This document shows, in pieces, positions 8,938 to 18,068 of a stretch of DNA of 64,000 nucleotides (its first letter is position 1; each line of letters begins with the position of its first letter). The position numbers and the translations under genes are program-made. The notes under the pieces were generated by a model, which saw only the letters and a program-made list of their open reading frames with translations, had not been told where the DNA came from and did not search any database. Source of the DNA: an uncultured Eubacteriales bacterium (GTDB lineage: Bacteria; Bacillota; Clostridia; Christensenellales; CAG-314); contig UQVY01000001.1 in assembly GCA_900544545.1 (NCBI GenBank), positions 186,001 to 250,000 of the forward strand, read 5' to 3'.

Positions 8938-9797
8938 AGAAAATCGCTTTTTATAAAATGCACGGAGCGGGAAACGATTACGTTTTCGTAGATTGCGAAA
9001 AGCAGTCTGTCGGTAATATGTCTTTGCTGTCGAAAAGGCTTTCGGACAGGCATTTTTCGATAGGAAGCGACGGAGTCGTTTTTATTTGTCCGAGCGATTC
9101 CTGCGACGCTAAAATGAAGATGTTCAATTCGGACGGAAGCGAAGGGAAAACCTGCGGGAACGCTCTTCGCTGCGTCGGAAAAATCCTCTCCGAAAAAAGA
9201 GGTTTGCTTAATGCGGATAATCCTAAGGAAGGTTTTCCGGCGACTTTTACGGTTATGACCGAAAGCGGAGCGAGAGAGGTTACCGTCCTCTCCTGCGACG
9301 GAGAAAAAGCTTTCGTTTCTGTAAATATGGGGAAAATCCGAGCCGAGGACTCCTTTACAGAACTTCATACGGGGGACTCGGTCGTAAGGGCAATTCTCGT
9401 CAATGCCGGAAATCCGCACTGCGTGGTTTTCTGCGACAATCCGAAAGGAATAGACGTAGGCAGGCTCGGACGGGAGATAGAAACTCTTCCCGTTTTTCCG
9501 GACGGAATAAACGTGGAGTTCGTTTCCGTTCCGAGCGGAGCCAATCCCGCGAGAGAAAAGCTCGATATGCGGGTATGGGAGAGAGGAAGCGGAGAAACTC
9601 TCGCCTGCGGAAGCGGAGCGTGCGCGGCGGTATCCGCGGGAATCGAAAACGGGCTTATAGAGCCTTTTTCCGAAGTAAAAGTAAATTGCCGCGGAGGTGC
9701 GCTTTTCGTAAGACAGGAACGGAACGGCGATTTTATTCTGAGCGGAGAGGCCGTTACGGCTTTCAAAGGAGTATTCTCGTATGAAAACGATAAATAA
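8934..9797 (+). CDS. dapF: Diaminopimelate epimerase
   Basis: PLP-independent epimerase that converts LL-DAP to meso-DAP, the form used in peptidoglycan and for lysine synthesis. The two catalytic cysteines sit in GKTCGNALRC and LACGSGACAA. The N-terminal KMHGAGNDYV is diagnostic. The start ATG at 8934 overlaps the dapB stop and has GGAGGAATT upstream; 287 residues. It overlaps the next gene by 17 bases. Its substrate is made by dapL directly downstream. Confidence 0.96.
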   Translation: MKKIAFYKMHGAGNDYVFVDCEKQSVGNMSLLSKRLSDRHFSIGSDGVVFICPSDSCDAKMKMFNSDGSEGKTCGNALRCVGKILSEKRGLLNADNPKEGFPATFTVMTESGAREVTVLSCDGEKAFVSVNMGKIRAEDSFTELHTGDSVVRAILVNAGNPHCVVFCDNPKGIDVGRLGREIETLPVFPDGINVEFVSVPSGANPAREKLDMRVWERGSGETLACGSGACAAVSAGIENGLIEPFSEVKVNCRGGALFVRQERNGDFILSGEAVTAFKGVFSYENDK

Positions 9798-10995
9798 AGG
9801 CTTCCGTAAACTCGGAAGGGATTATATATTTGAGGAAATAGGCAAAAAAGCCGAGGAAAAGGAGAATCGCGGAGAAGAGCTTATCCGCGTAAGTACGGGC
9901 GACGCGGTTTTTCCTCTCGGGAAAACAGTTACGGAGGCTTTGGTTTCCGCCGCCGCCGAAACGGGTACGGACGAGGGCTTCAGGGGTTATCCGCCGGTTT
10001 CGGGTTACGGCTTTTTAAAGTGCGCTATCCGCCGGAAGTATCTCGGTTTACGCGTGGAGGTCAAGGAAAACGAGATTTACGTAGGCAACGGAACGAAGAG
10101 CGATATTTCGGGATTTTTCGATCTTTTCGGCTCGGCTTCCGTCATCGTCCCCGATCCCGGGTATCCCGTTTACGGAGATTCCTGCGCGATTTCGGGACTT
10201 AAAGCCGAATTATTGAAGGGTTCTTTCGAAAACGGATTTCTTCCCGCTCCGTGCGACCTGAAAACTCCCGTAAGAAAAGCCGTAATAATCCTTTGTTCCC
10301 CCGCGAATCCCACGGGCGAGGCTTATCCCGAGGAAGTTCTCCGCAGTTGGGTTCTTTTTGCGATAAGGACTCGTTCGGTCATACTTTTCGACGCGGCTTA
10401 CGAGGCTTACATAAAAGATTCGACGATTCCGCGCTCGATTTACGCCGTCGAAGGAGCTTCTCTCTGCGCCGTCGAATTCGGAAGCTTTTCCAAATCCGCC
10501 GGCTTCACCGGACTCAGATGCTCCTATACGATTATTCCGGAAAACCTTCGGTTCGGAGGCGAAAACCTCGGAAAGCTCTGGGCGAGAAGGCAGTCGTCGA
10601 AGTTCAACGGCGTCCCTTATATCGTTCAGAAAGCCGCCGAGGCCGCTCTTTCGCCCGAGGGAAGGAAAGAATCCGAAGCCGTGGTCGGTATTTACGGAAA
10701 CAACGCTTTTGAGCTCAGAAAAGCCTTTCTAAATCGGGGAATACGTTGCTGCGGCGGAGTAAATTCTCCTTACGTCTGGGTAGCCTGTCCGAAGAACGCG
10801 ACCTCCGCCCGTACCGCCGACGACCTTCTGAACCGAGCGGGAGTAGTAGTTACTCCGGGGACGGGTTTCGGAAAAAACGGAGAGGGCTTTATACGGCTCA
10901 GCGGATTTCTAAAACCCGAAAAACTTCCCGAACTTCTCGGAAGACTTAATAGTTTTTACGATCGGAGCTGCGGCTTTATCGGGGAGGACTTATGA
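9781..10995 (+). CDS. dapL: LL-diaminopimelate aminotransferase
   Basis: PLP enzyme that converts tetrahydrodipicolinate directly to LL-DAP, bypassing the succinyl or acetyl branches. The N terminus (F-x-x-L-x-x-DYIFEEI) and the GNGTKSDISG segment (about 102-111) match the DapL subfamily of class I aminotransferases. The PLP lysine is K238 in GSFSKSAGF, and NPTGE and the FDAAY Asp/Tyr pair are present. Length 404. Finding dapL between dapF and asd, with no dapD/dapE/dapC nearby, indicates the aminotransferase variant of the pathway. Its TGA overlaps the asd ATG. Confidence 0.93.
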   Translation: MKTINKGFRKLGRDYIFEEIGKKAEEKENRGEELIRVSTGDAVFPLGKTVTEALVSAAAETGTDEGFRGYPPVSGYGFLKCAIRRKYLGLRVEVKENEIYVGNGTKSDISGFFDLFGSASVIVPDPGYPVYGDSCAISGLKAELLKGSFENGFLPAPCDLKTPVRKAVIILCSPANPTGEAYPEEVLRSWVLFAIRTRSVILFDAAYEAYIKDSTIPRSIYAVEGASLCAVEFGSFSKSAGFTGLRCSYTIIPENLRFGGENLGKLWARRQSSKFNGVPYIVQKAAEAALSPEGRKESEAVVGIYGNNAFELRKAFLNRGIRCCGGVNSPYVWVACPKNATSARTADDLLNRAGVVVTPGTGFGKNGEGFIRLSGFLKPEKLPELLGRLNSFYDRSCGFIGEDL

Positions 10996-12011
10996 ACCGT
11001 ACCGTAGGAATTCTCGGAGCGACCGGACTCGTCGGAAGAACTTTTCTTACTCTTATCGAGGAGAAAAAGCTTCCGTGGCAGCCCGTTCTTTTCGCGGGGG
11101 ACAGGAGTGAAGGAACGAAACTGCCTTTCCGCGGAGAAAAGCTTTGCGCGATAAAGCCGGAAAGGGCAGAATTTGCGAAATGCGAGGTGGTTTTCGGAGC
11201 CGCGTCGGAGGAGATTTCGAAAATCTACGCGAAGGATATAATCGACGCGGGCGCGCTCTACGTAGACAACTCTTCCGCGTTCAGAACGGTCCCGGGCGTT
11301 CCCCTCGTCGTTCCCGAAATCAATCCCGACGATATCCGTAAAGAAAACGGAATCATAGCCAATCCCAACTGCTCGACGATAATCTGTCTGACCGCGCTTT
11401 ATCCCCTTATAAAAGCGGGCGTAAAAATAGACAAAGCCGTTATTTCCAGTTATCAGGCGGTCTCGGGCGCGGGTAAAAACGGAATCAGAGAGCTTCGCGA
11501 ACAGGGGAAAGGAATATTCAGGGACGATTCGGTTTTCGATAAGCCGATATTCGGCAACGTCATTCCGCTCATAGGGGAGCTTTCCGACGGAGAAAGCCGC
11601 GAGGAAGTCAAGATGCGGGAAGAATCGGAAAAAATTCTCGGCGAAAAAGCGTTTAAGGTCTTCACAACCTGCGTGAGAGTTCCCGTCGAAAGGTGTCATT
11701 CCTTCTCGATAACTCTGTTTCTCGAAGAAGAAGACGCCGACGAAGACTATTTCGAGTCGCTTTACGACGAGGAAACTTATTCGGTCGCGGAGGGAGTTCT
11801 GATTCCGCGCTCGGTGAAGCTTCTGAAAACCAATTATCCCACTCCTCTGGAATGCAGCGACAAGGATACCGTTTTTGTCGGAAGAATGAGGACTTATAAG
11901 AGCGATTCCGGGGTTTTGTCGCTTTGGTGCTGCGGCGATCAGCTCAGAAAAGGCGCGGCTTCCAACGCAATCGAAATAGCAAGACTCTGGTTCGACGGAA
12001 AAAATCGATGA
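10992..12011 (+). CDS. asd: Aspartate-semialdehyde dehydrogenase
   Basis: NADP-dependent reduction of aspartyl phosphate to aspartate semialdehyde, which feeds dapA and the threonine branch. The N-terminal GATGLVGRTF is the cofactor loop. PNCSTI carries the catalytic Cys, and RVPVERCHSF the catalytic His region. Length 339. It is the last gene of the dap operon. The 221-base gap that follows holds two short hairpins without T-tracts and no recognised terminator. Confidence 0.95.
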   Translation: MNRTVGILGATGLVGRTFLTLIEEKKLPWQPVLFAGDRSEGTKLPFRGEKLCAIKPERAEFAKCEVVFGAASEEISKIYAKDIIDAGALYVDNSSAFRTVPGVPLVVPEINPDDIRKENGIIANPNCSTIICLTALYPLIKAGVKIDKAVISSYQAVSGAGKNGIRELREQGKGIFRDDSVFDKPIFGNVIPLIGELSDGESREEVKMREESEKILGEKAFKVFTTCVRVPVERCHSFSITLFLEEEDADEDYFESLYDEETYSVAEGVLIPRSVKLLKTNYPTPLECSDKDTVFVGRMRTYKSDSGVLSLWCCGDQLRKGAASNAIEIARLWFDGKNR

Positions 12012-12232
12012 GTCCGTAAATTAGATCCCGTCCGTTATAAAAATCTCGGAATTCAGCCGAGGAATTTACTCGGAGCCTGATAGGCTCAACCCGAAACGCG
12101 CATTTGTACGTCGGCTTTTAATATTGAATTAACGCGTTTTTGTTACCATACCGCGATAAAACGATTTAAAATCGGGAACGCTCGGATTCGACGGAGCGAA
12201 TGGAAAAGCCGGATTTACCACGGAGGAGAAAA

Positions 12233-13612
12233 ATGACCGAAGAAAAGATAAGAGAGACGATAGAAGCGCAGAGAATCTTTTTTGAATCTGGGGAAACGCT
12301 TCCGCCCGAAAACAGACTTAATCTCCTCGTAAAGCTGAAAGAGATAATAGTCAGGCGAAACGACGATATAGAAAAGGCTCTTTTGCGTGACCTCGGAAAG
12401 AGTCCTTTCGAATCGTATATGTGCGAAACGGGAATGGTTCTGTCGGAAATAAACTATATGCTCGGGCATACGAAATCTCTGGCTAAACCCAAAAGAGTAA
12501 AAACGCCTCTCGTTCAGTTTTTTTCCAAAAGCTATACGTTGGCTTGTCCTTACGGCGTGGTTCTTATAATGAGTCCGTGGAATTATCCGTTTATGCTGAC
12601 TTTCGATCCGCTCGCAGACGCAGTTGCGGCGGGGAATACCGTTATTTTGAAGCCGAGCGCGTATTCTCCCGCGGTTTCGGAGCTTATAGAAGAAATAGCC
12701 GCCGAACTCGATCCCTCGGGTTTATGGGTTGCGACGGTTACGGGCGGAAGGGAGGAGAACAAGTCGCTTCTTCGTCAGAAATTCGATTATATTTTCTTTA
12801 CGGGCAGCGTCGCGGTAGGAAAAGAGGTAATGCGCGGAGCAGCCGAAAATCTTACTCCGATTACGCTGGAGCTCGGCGGGAAAAGTCCGTGTATAGTCCT
12901 GAAGGACGCGGATATTCCCGTAGCCGCGAGGAGAATCGTTTTCGGGAAGTTCCTCAACTGCGGACAAACCTGCGTGGCTCCGGATTACGTGTTATGCGAT
13001 TCGTCGGTAAGACCGTCGCTCGTTACGGCTCTCAAAGAGGAAATAAAAAAGCAGTACGGAAACGCGCTCGACGGGGACTCTTACGGAAAAATCGTCAACG
13101 AGAAGCACTTTTCCCGCATTCTCGGACTTATCGACAAACAAAAAACCGTATGCGGCGGAGGCTCTATTCCCGAGAAGCTTAAAATAGAGCCGACCGTTAT
13201 GATAAACTGTACGTTCGACGATAAGGTTATGCAGGAGGAGATATTCGGGCCTGTTCTTCCGGTCATAGATTTCGACGACGAGGACGAGCTTATAGGAAAG
13301 CTTAAAAAGCTGCCGCATCCGTTGGCTTTATACGTTTTTACGGAAAACAAAAAAAGCGCGCGGAAGTTCATTACGCGAATCGGTTTCGGCGGAGGCTGCG
13401 TAAACGATACCGTCGTTCATCTTGCGACCACCGAAATGGGTTTCGGAGGAATGGGAAATTCGGGAATGGGCGCGTATCACGGAAAAACCGGATTTCTGAC
13501 GTTCAGTCATCTGAAAAGCGTAGTCGATAAAAGCACCCGTATAGATCTTCCGATGAGGTACGCTCCTTATACCGAAAAGAATCTCGCCGTCGTCAGAAAA
13601 TTTATGAAATAA
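12233..13612 (+). CDS. Aldehyde dehydrogenase (ALDH3-like)
   Basis: NAD(P)-dependent oxidation of aldehydes to acids. The fold and length (459) match the short ALDH3/fatty-aldehyde dehydrogenase group, including an N-terminal helix without the extra arm of other ALDHs. Visible motifs are MSPWNYPF, the catalytic Glu in LELGGKSP and the catalytic Cys in NCGQTCVAPDY. I chose the ATG at 12233 because CACGGAGGAG stands just before it; an in-frame ATG 11 codons upstream lacks a site. It stands alone between the dap operon and a strong promoter. The substrate cannot be read from the sequence. Confidence 0.9.
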   Translation: MTEEKIRETIEAQRIFFESGETLPPENRLNLLVKLKEIIVRRNDDIEKALLRDLGKSPFESYMCETGMVLSEINYMLGHTKSLAKPKRVKTPLVQFFSKSYTLACPYGVVLIMSPWNYPFMLTFDPLADAVAAGNTVILKPSAYSPAVSELIEEIAAELDPSGLWVATVTGGREENKSLLRQKFDYIFFTGSVAVGKEVMRGAAENLTPITLELGGKSPCIVLKDADIPVAARRIVFGKFLNCGQTCVAPDYVLCDSSVRPSLVTALKEEIKKQYGNALDGDSYGKIVNEKHFSRILGLIDKQKTVCGGGSIPEKLKIEPTVMINCTFDDKVMQEEIFGPVLPVIDFDDEDELIGKLKKLPHPLALYVFTENKKSARKFITRIGFGGGCVNDTVVHLATTEMGFGGMGNSGMGAYHGKTGFLTFSHLKSVVDKSTRIDLPMRYAPYTEKNLAVVRKFMK

Positions 13613-13648
13613 GACGCGAAAGCCTGCGGTTATCGACTTTCTTTCTTA

Positions 13649-13677
13649 TTGACATTTACGGAGAATAGAGGTATAAT
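13649..13677 (+). promoter_or_regulatory. Sigma-A promoter of yggS-lspA-rluD
   Basis: TTGACA at 13649-13654 and TATAAT at 13672-13677, spaced 17 bases: a perfect consensus promoter 21 bases before the yggS ATG. Confidence 0.92.
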
Positions 13678-13698
13678 AATGCGCGGAAGGTGATTCTT

Positions 13699-14391
13699 AT
13701 GGAAAAACAGACCGTCGAATCGGTTTTTGAAAAGATAGACAAAGCCCTGTCGGGTTCGGGAAGAACGAGAAAGGACGTTACCGTCATCGCCGCGACCAAG
13801 ACGCAGACCGTCGAAACGCTTCTGGATTTCAGAAAGTACGGACTTATATACGGCGAAAACAGAGTTCAGGAGTTAACCGAAAAATATCCGCTGATTCCCG
13901 ACGTAAGATGGCATTTTATCGGGCAGCTCCAGACGAATAAAGTCAAGTATATCATAGATAAGGCGGAGCTTCTCCATTCGGTGGACAGGCTTTCGCTCGC
14001 GGAGGAGATAAACAGACAGGCTCTCCGCCACGAAAAGATTCAGGACGTCCTTATCGAGGTGAATACCGATCCCAACGGAGCGAAGGGCGGAGTGGATTTC
14101 GACGGAATCGTACCGCTTGCCGAGGAAATCCTTAAGCTTCCGAACGTGCGCGTAAAAGGGCTTATGACGGTTATGCCGATAGAAAAGCCCGAGGGCGTGA
14201 ATCTTTACGAAAAGATGTACGGCGTTTTTCAATCTATGAAAACGAAGCTTCCGGAGACAGACTGGAGATATCTTTCGATGGGTATGAGCGGAGATTTCGA
14301 GGAGGCTCTGAAAAACGGCTCCGATATGATAAGGCTCGGAAGAGCGTTTTTCGGAGAAAGAAATTACGATAAACAGCGGAGGATCGTATGA
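13699..14391 (+). CDS. YggS-family pyridoxal phosphate homeostasis protein
   Basis: PLP-binding protein of the PLPHP family, a single TIM barrel related to the alanine racemase N-terminal domain; it buffers PLP and has no known enzymatic activity. Diagnostic motifs are the PLP Lys in AATKTQ, YGENRVQE, WHFIGQLQTNK, HSVDR, GLMTVMP and the phosphate-binding SMGMSGDFEEA. The ATG at 13699 with GGAAGG upstream is preferred over GTG three codons earlier. Length 230. In many Bacillota this gene sits by the cell-division ylm genes; here it heads an operon with lspA and a pseudouridine synthase, overlapping lspA by ATGA. Confidence 0.93.
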   Translation: MEKQTVESVFEKIDKALSGSGRTRKDVTVIAATKTQTVETLLDFRKYGLIYGENRVQELTEKYPLIPDVRWHFIGQLQTNKVKYIIDKAELLHSVDRLSLAEEINRQALRHEKIQDVLIEVNTDPNGAKGGVDFDGIVPLAEEILKLPNVRVKGLMTVMPIEKPEGVNLYEKMYGVFQSMKTKLPETDWRYLSMGMSGDFEEALKNGSDMIRLGRAFFGERNYDKQRRIV

Positions 14392-15047
14392 CGATTGAAA
14401 AAAACGAAAAAAAGCCGATGAGCGCGCTGAAATTCTGGCTGATTATGGGCGCGGTCGCGGTTGCGGGATTGATTCTCGATCAGGTAACAAAATACGTCGT
14501 TCAGACTAATCTCACGCAGGACGATAAGATTCCCGTAATAGGCGATTTCGTTTACTTTACCTATGCGAAGAACTGGGGAGCGTCTTTCGGTATGCTCAGG
14601 GACTGGGAGTATAGAAACGTCGTCTTTTTTATAATCACTCTGATAGGCGTACCCGCCTTCGGTTATCTTCTCGGAAAAAGAAGAGGGGATCATATGCTCG
14701 GGAGCGTAGGACTTGCGATGATGATTTCGGGAGCTTTGGGTAACGCAATCGACAGATTTATGTATTCCACGGGTTTCTACGACGGATACGTAAGGGATTT
14801 CATAGGCGTGAAGTATTTCGCGATTTTTAACGTCGCGGACAGCTGTATGTGCGTGGGAATCGCGATTCTTCTGATTTCGATGCTGTTTTTCGATAAGGAA
14901 AGGCCGTTCAACAACGCCGAAGCCAAAGCCGAAGAAAGAGCCGCCGCTGCCGAAAAACGCAAACGGGAAAAGCTCGACGAAACCCTCGGGCTTCTGGAGA
15001 GTTACTCTGCGTCGGAAAAACGCGGCGACGGAAAGGAGAATCGCTGA
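14388..15047 (+). CDS. lspA: Lipoprotein signal peptidase (signal peptidase II)
   Basis: Aspartic membrane protease that cleaves prolipoproteins before the lipidated Cys. Four membrane segments are visible (about 15-37, 76-96, 103-122 and 148-170). The catalytic Asp residues are in GNAIDRF and FNVADSCM. After the last segment a charged Glu/Lys/Ala-rich tail of about 45 residues makes it 219 long rather than the usual ~160; this tail is probably cytoplasmic. Substrates in this window include the lipobox proteins at 16513 and 21521. Confidence 0.94.
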   Translation: MTIEKNEKKPMSALKFWLIMGAVAVAGLILDQVTKYVVQTNLTQDDKIPVIGDFVYFTYAKNWGASFGMLRDWEYRNVVFFIITLIGVPAFGYLLGKRRGDHMLGSVGLAMMISGALGNAIDRFMYSTGFYDGYVRDFIGVKYFAIFNVADSCMCVGIAILLISMLFFDKERPFNNAEAKAEERAAAAEKRKREKLDETLGLLESYSASEKRGDGKENR

Positions 15048-15971
15048 TTGGCTGAAATTTTGTTTTTGACGGTGGATTCCGCGTCGGAGGGCAAACGTCT
15101 CGACAGCTTCATATCGGAAAGCGTCGACGATTTATCCCGCTCCCACGCGCAAAAGCTTATCGATTCGGGCGGAGTCCTCATTAACGGCGGGATTTTCAAG
15201 GCGAAAAAGGGCGTCAGAGCCGGCGATGTCGTGAGAATAGAGATTCCCGACCCAGTTCCGATAGACGTGCAGCCCGAGCCTATTCCGATAAACGTCGTGT
15301 ACGAGGATTCCGATCTTGCCGTTATAGACAAGCAGCAGGGACTTACCGTTCATCCTGCCAACGGAGTTTACAGCGGTACTCTCGTCAACGCGCTTTTATA
15401 CAGATTCAGGGACCTTTCGGGCATTAACGGAATGATAAGACCGGGAATTGTCCACAGACTCGACAAAATGACCAGCGGACTTATGCTCGTTGCGAAAAAC
15501 GACGCCGCGCATAACTTTCTCGCAGAGCAGATCGCTTCCAAAAAATGCCGCAGAGTCTATCACGCTCTCGTCGAGGGAGTTATAAAGGAGGACGAAGGCG
15601 TTATCGTCGAGCCGATAGGAAGAAGCCCCAAGGACAGGAAACAGATGGCAGTCGTTCCGGACGGAAGATACGCGGAAACGCATTACCGCGTTCTCGGAAG
15701 ATACCGGAGCAATACTCTTTGCGCGTTCGAACTCAAAACGGGCAGAACTCATCAGATACGCGTTCACGCCAAGTACATAGGGCATCCCGTAGTTGGCGAT
15801 TCCGTGTACGGATACAGGAATCAGAGATTCGCGCTCGACGGACAGCTTCTTCATTCCAAGGAGATAACCTTTTGCGATTTATCGGGGAAAGAACTTCATT
15901 TCGAGAGCGAACTTCCCGACTATTTCGCAAAAATCGTAGGTATTTTGGATAAATCCGAAAAAATCGGTTGA
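15048..15971 (+). CDS. RluD-family 23S rRNA pseudouridine synthase
   Basis: An N-terminal S4 RNA-binding domain (about residues 13-72) is followed by the RluA/RluD catalytic domain. The catalytic Asp is in HRLDKMTSGL, and KTGRTHQIRVH is the second signature. The start is TTG at 15048 with AAAGGAG upstream, directly after the lspA stop. Length 307. The lspA-rluD pairing is common in Bacillota (ylyB). Whether it modifies exactly the RluD positions cannot be told from sequence. Confidence 0.93.
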   Translation: MAEILFLTVDSASEGKRLDSFISESVDDLSRSHAQKLIDSGGVLINGGIFKAKKGVRAGDVVRIEIPDPVPIDVQPEPIPINVVYEDSDLAVIDKQQGLTVHPANGVYSGTLVNALLYRFRDLSGINGMIRPGIVHRLDKMTSGLMLVAKNDAAHNFLAEQIASKKCRRVYHALVEGVIKEDEGVIVEPIGRSPKDRKQMAVVPDGRYAETHYRVLGRYRSNTLCAFELKTGRTHQIRVHAKYIGHPVVGDSVYGYRNQRFALDGQLLHSKEITFCDLSGKELHFESELPDYFAKIVGILDKSEKIG

Positions 15972-15996
15972 CTATTACGGATAACTTTGCTATACT
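15968..15996 (+). promoter_or_regulatory. Sigma-A promoter of the small membrane protein gene
   Basis: TTGACT at 15968-15973 and TATACT at 15991-15996 with a 17-base spacer. It overlaps the end of the preceding gene, so the next gene has its own transcript. Confidence 0.85.
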
Positions 15997-16048
15997 GATA
16001 GAGCAGATTTTTTTTGCCCGATTCGGGTAAAGGTACAGAGGTGAAAAA

Positions 16049-16369
16049 ATGCAAAAAGTAGTTGAAAAGATTATTATGGGCTTTACCGCCGTAGCCGTTC
16101 TTCTAGCTATGCTCGGGTTGATTCTGAAAAGCTCCGGCTGCACCAACGCGGGCATAATCGTTCTGATGATTGCCGCGACGGCTTATTTCCTTATTCAGTT
16201 GATTATGTACTGGAAAAACGGTGAAGCGTCCGAAAATAAATCGCTTATCTGGGGAGTTATCGTATCTTTCCTCGTCGCGCTCGTGATTTTCGTTCTCGGT
16301 ATATTGCTTATGACCGGTAAGATTCTTCCCAACGGTTGGTTCGGCGCGGTCAAGACGTTGATTTTCTGA
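16049..16369 (+). CDS. Small membrane protein of unknown function
   Basis: A 106-residue protein with three hydrophobic segments (about 9-27, 33-53 and 66-91) and short charged loops, so an integral membrane protein. I do not recognise the family. It has its own sigma-A promoter, an AGAGGTG ribosome binding site and its own terminator, so it is a monocistronic gene and probably real. One Cys pair is absent and no catalytic motif is visible. Confidence 0.75.
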   Translation: MQKVVEKIIMGFTAVAVLLAMLGLILKSSGCTNAGIIVLMIAATAYFLIQLIMYWKNGEASENKSLIWGVIVSFLVALVIFVLGILLMTGKILPNGWFGAVKTLIF

Positions 16370-16386
16370 GATTAAAACATATATGA

Positions 16387-16412
16387 GCCGTCGGTTTTCC
16401 GGCGGCTTTTTT
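16387..16412 (+). terminator. Intrinsic terminator
   Basis: An 8-bp GC stem (GCCGTCGG / CCGGCGGC, one G-T pair) with a TTTT loop and six T. It ends the small membrane protein transcript. Confidence 0.9.
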
Positions 16413-16414
16413 GT

Positions 16415-16479
16415 TTTCGTTATATTCGTTGTTTTTCTCGATTTACGATTTCGTTATATTTGTTCTTCTTAATCTGCGA
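16415..16479. repeat. Imperfect ~32-bp tandem duplication between convergent genes
   Basis: Two AT-rich copies (16415-16448 and 16449-16479) share the TTTCGTTATATT start and end in a TNCGA motif; the start of a third copy follows at 16480. They lie between a terminator and the convergent peptidase gene. Confidence 0.6.
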
Positions 16480-16512
16480 TTTCGTTTTTTACTTATCCGT
16501 AAATCCTTTTCT

Positions 16513-18003
16513 TCAGCCTATGACCGTGTTTCCGTTCAGCCAGGAAGAAAACCATTTTTTCATATCCGAACCGTATTCCTTTTCGAAACAGCTTATGAAA
16601 AGCTCGGGAGTGGCTATCGAATATTTACCCGCCTCGAAATAGCGGCGGAGAGCCTTCGAAAATCTCTTTTCGCCTACCGTATCGTAAAGACTGTCCGTCA
16701 TAAGCATTCCCTTGAGATAAGTTATGACCGCATAGCTCTGAGCATTCGGAAAATCCGTAAGCGGACGACTCATAGACGTATCGAGGTCTTTTTTGTAGTT
16801 TATGATGACGTCGTAGAAGAGCTTATATCTTTTATACGAGTTTTTGAGAGTTTCGGATGCGTCGCCGTAATCGGGAAAAGCCTTGTAAAACAGAATGACG
16901 GAGTATTCGGCAAGACCTTCGTCCAGCCAGGCTTCGTTGAACTGATCGTTTCCGACGAGTCCGTACCACCACTGATGGGCGGTTTCGTGAATCACGACTT
17001 TATTGAAGCTGTCGCGTTTCAGGTCGTCCGAAACGAAAACGAGATTCGGGTATTCCATTCCGCCCGCCGCCGCGAGAGTAGTTTCGGCTACGCAGTAGGT
17101 CCCGTAGGGGTATTTGCCGAAGGAGGACGAAAAGAAGCCGAAACAATCCGAGATGAGCCGGAGAGTGGAATCGGGATCGGAGTCTTTACGGTAAAAGTAT
17201 TTTATCTCGGTTTTGTCTTTGACGGCGGAAAGGACGCTGAATTCTTCCGAAGCGCAGAGGGAAAAATCGCGGATACATTTCTGCTCGAAACGATAGGTAA
17301 CGCTTCCGTCGGAGACGGTTTTTTCTTTGAGGTCGCCCGAGTGAGCGACGGTAAAACCTTCCGGAACGATGAAGGTTACCGAATAATTTGCGGCGGGAGT
17401 AACGAAAGGGTCTCCGATTGCCGTATACGGGTGTCTTATAAAAGTCCCGTTTTCTTCGTAACAGAGTACGGGATAGGCGTTTGCGAGATTATATATTCCG
17501 TCGGAATATCCGAGCCTGTGGCGGACGTTCGCAAGCCTGACGGAATAGGTTATTTCGGCTTCGGTAGAATCGTTGAGGAAGAGCTCTTTCCCGAGCGGTA
17601 CGGAAAGAACGTCCTCGTCGTCGCCCGTTATCGAAAAATCCGCCGTTTCTCCGTCGATTTTCACGGCGGTTACGGTTATTCCTCCGTAGGATAATCCGTC
17701 GGGATAGGCTTCGTTCCGGGCTGTTTTGTCTACGGCGGGATTCTTCGCGTCTTCTCTGTAAGCGTTGGGGATAAGTCGGAATTCGAGCGCGCTTACGGAA
17801 GAATCGGAGCCGTTCGTATACCTGAGTTTGGTATGGCCGGACAGGGTATTGTCCTCCGTATGAAGACTCAGCGTGATTTCGTAGTCGTTCAGTTTTTCGG
17901 ATATGAGTCTGAGTTCGTCGCGGACGCATCCGGCGGTGATCAGAAACAGCAGTACGATCAGACAAAGAACCGTTATCGTGAAAATAATCTGTTTTTTTTG
18001 CAT
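16513..18003 (-). CDS. M1-family zinc metallopeptidase, predicted lipoprotein
   Basis: Gluzincin aminopeptidase-like enzyme. The N terminus has a basic start, a hydrophobic stretch (about 6-23) and the lipobox LITAGC, so the mature protein is probably a lipid-anchored extracellular enzyme processed by LspA. The exopeptidase motif GGMEYPN, the zinc motif HETAHQWW and the downstream Glu ligand in NEAWLDEGLAEY are present. Length 496, shorter than full aminopeptidase N because the C-terminal HEAT-like domain is reduced. It follows an ArsR-like gene on the same strand after 65 bases. Its ribosome binding site GAGAGG lies in the 3' arm of a hairpin. Confidence 0.92.
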   Translation of the reverse strand: MQKKQIIFTITVLCLIVLLFLITAGCVRDELRLISEKLNDYEITLSLHTEDNTLSGHTKLRYTNGSDSSVSALEFRLIPNAYREDAKNPAVDKTARNEAYPDGLSYGGITVTAVKIDGETADFSITGDDEDVLSVPLGKELFLNDSTEAEITYSVRLANVRHRLGYSDGIYNLANAYPVLCYEENGTFIRHPYTAIGDPFVTPAANYSVTFIVPEGFTVAHSGDLKEKTVSDGSVTYRFEQKCIRDFSLCASEEFSVLSAVKDKTEIKYFYRKDSDPDSTLRLISDCFGFFSSSFGKYPYGTYCVAETTLAAAGGMEYPNLVFVSDDLKRDSFNKVVIHETAHQWWYGLVGNDQFNEAWLDEGLAEYSVILFYKAFPDYGDASETLKNSYKRYKLFYDVIINYKKDLDTSMSRPLTDFPNAQSYAVITYLKGMLMTDSLYDTVGEKRFSKALRRYFEAGKYSIATPELFISCFEKEYGSDMKKWFSSWLNGNTVIG

Positions 18004-18012
18004 AACGAAATA

Positions 18013-18044
18013 CCTCTCAAAGCTGTACTAATGCTTATGAGAGG
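18013..18044 (-). promoter_or_regulatory. Hairpin that could hide the peptidase ribosome binding site
   Basis: Read on the minus strand, CCTCTCATAAGC pairs with GCTTTGAGAGG across a 9-base loop, leaving one bulge. The second arm contains the GAGAGG ribosome binding site of the M1 peptidase, 9 bases before its ATG. There is no T-tract, so it is not a terminator. Translational control is an inference. Confidence 0.55.
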
Positions 18045-18068
18045 CAAAGTCGGATTATGCGTGCGGAA

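Noticed and set aside
12057..12087. Two short hairpins (CCGAG/CTCGG and GAGCCT/AGGCTC) between asd and the aldehyde dehydrogenase
   Set aside because: No T-tract follows, the stems are only 5-6 bp and nothing identifies a known RNA element.
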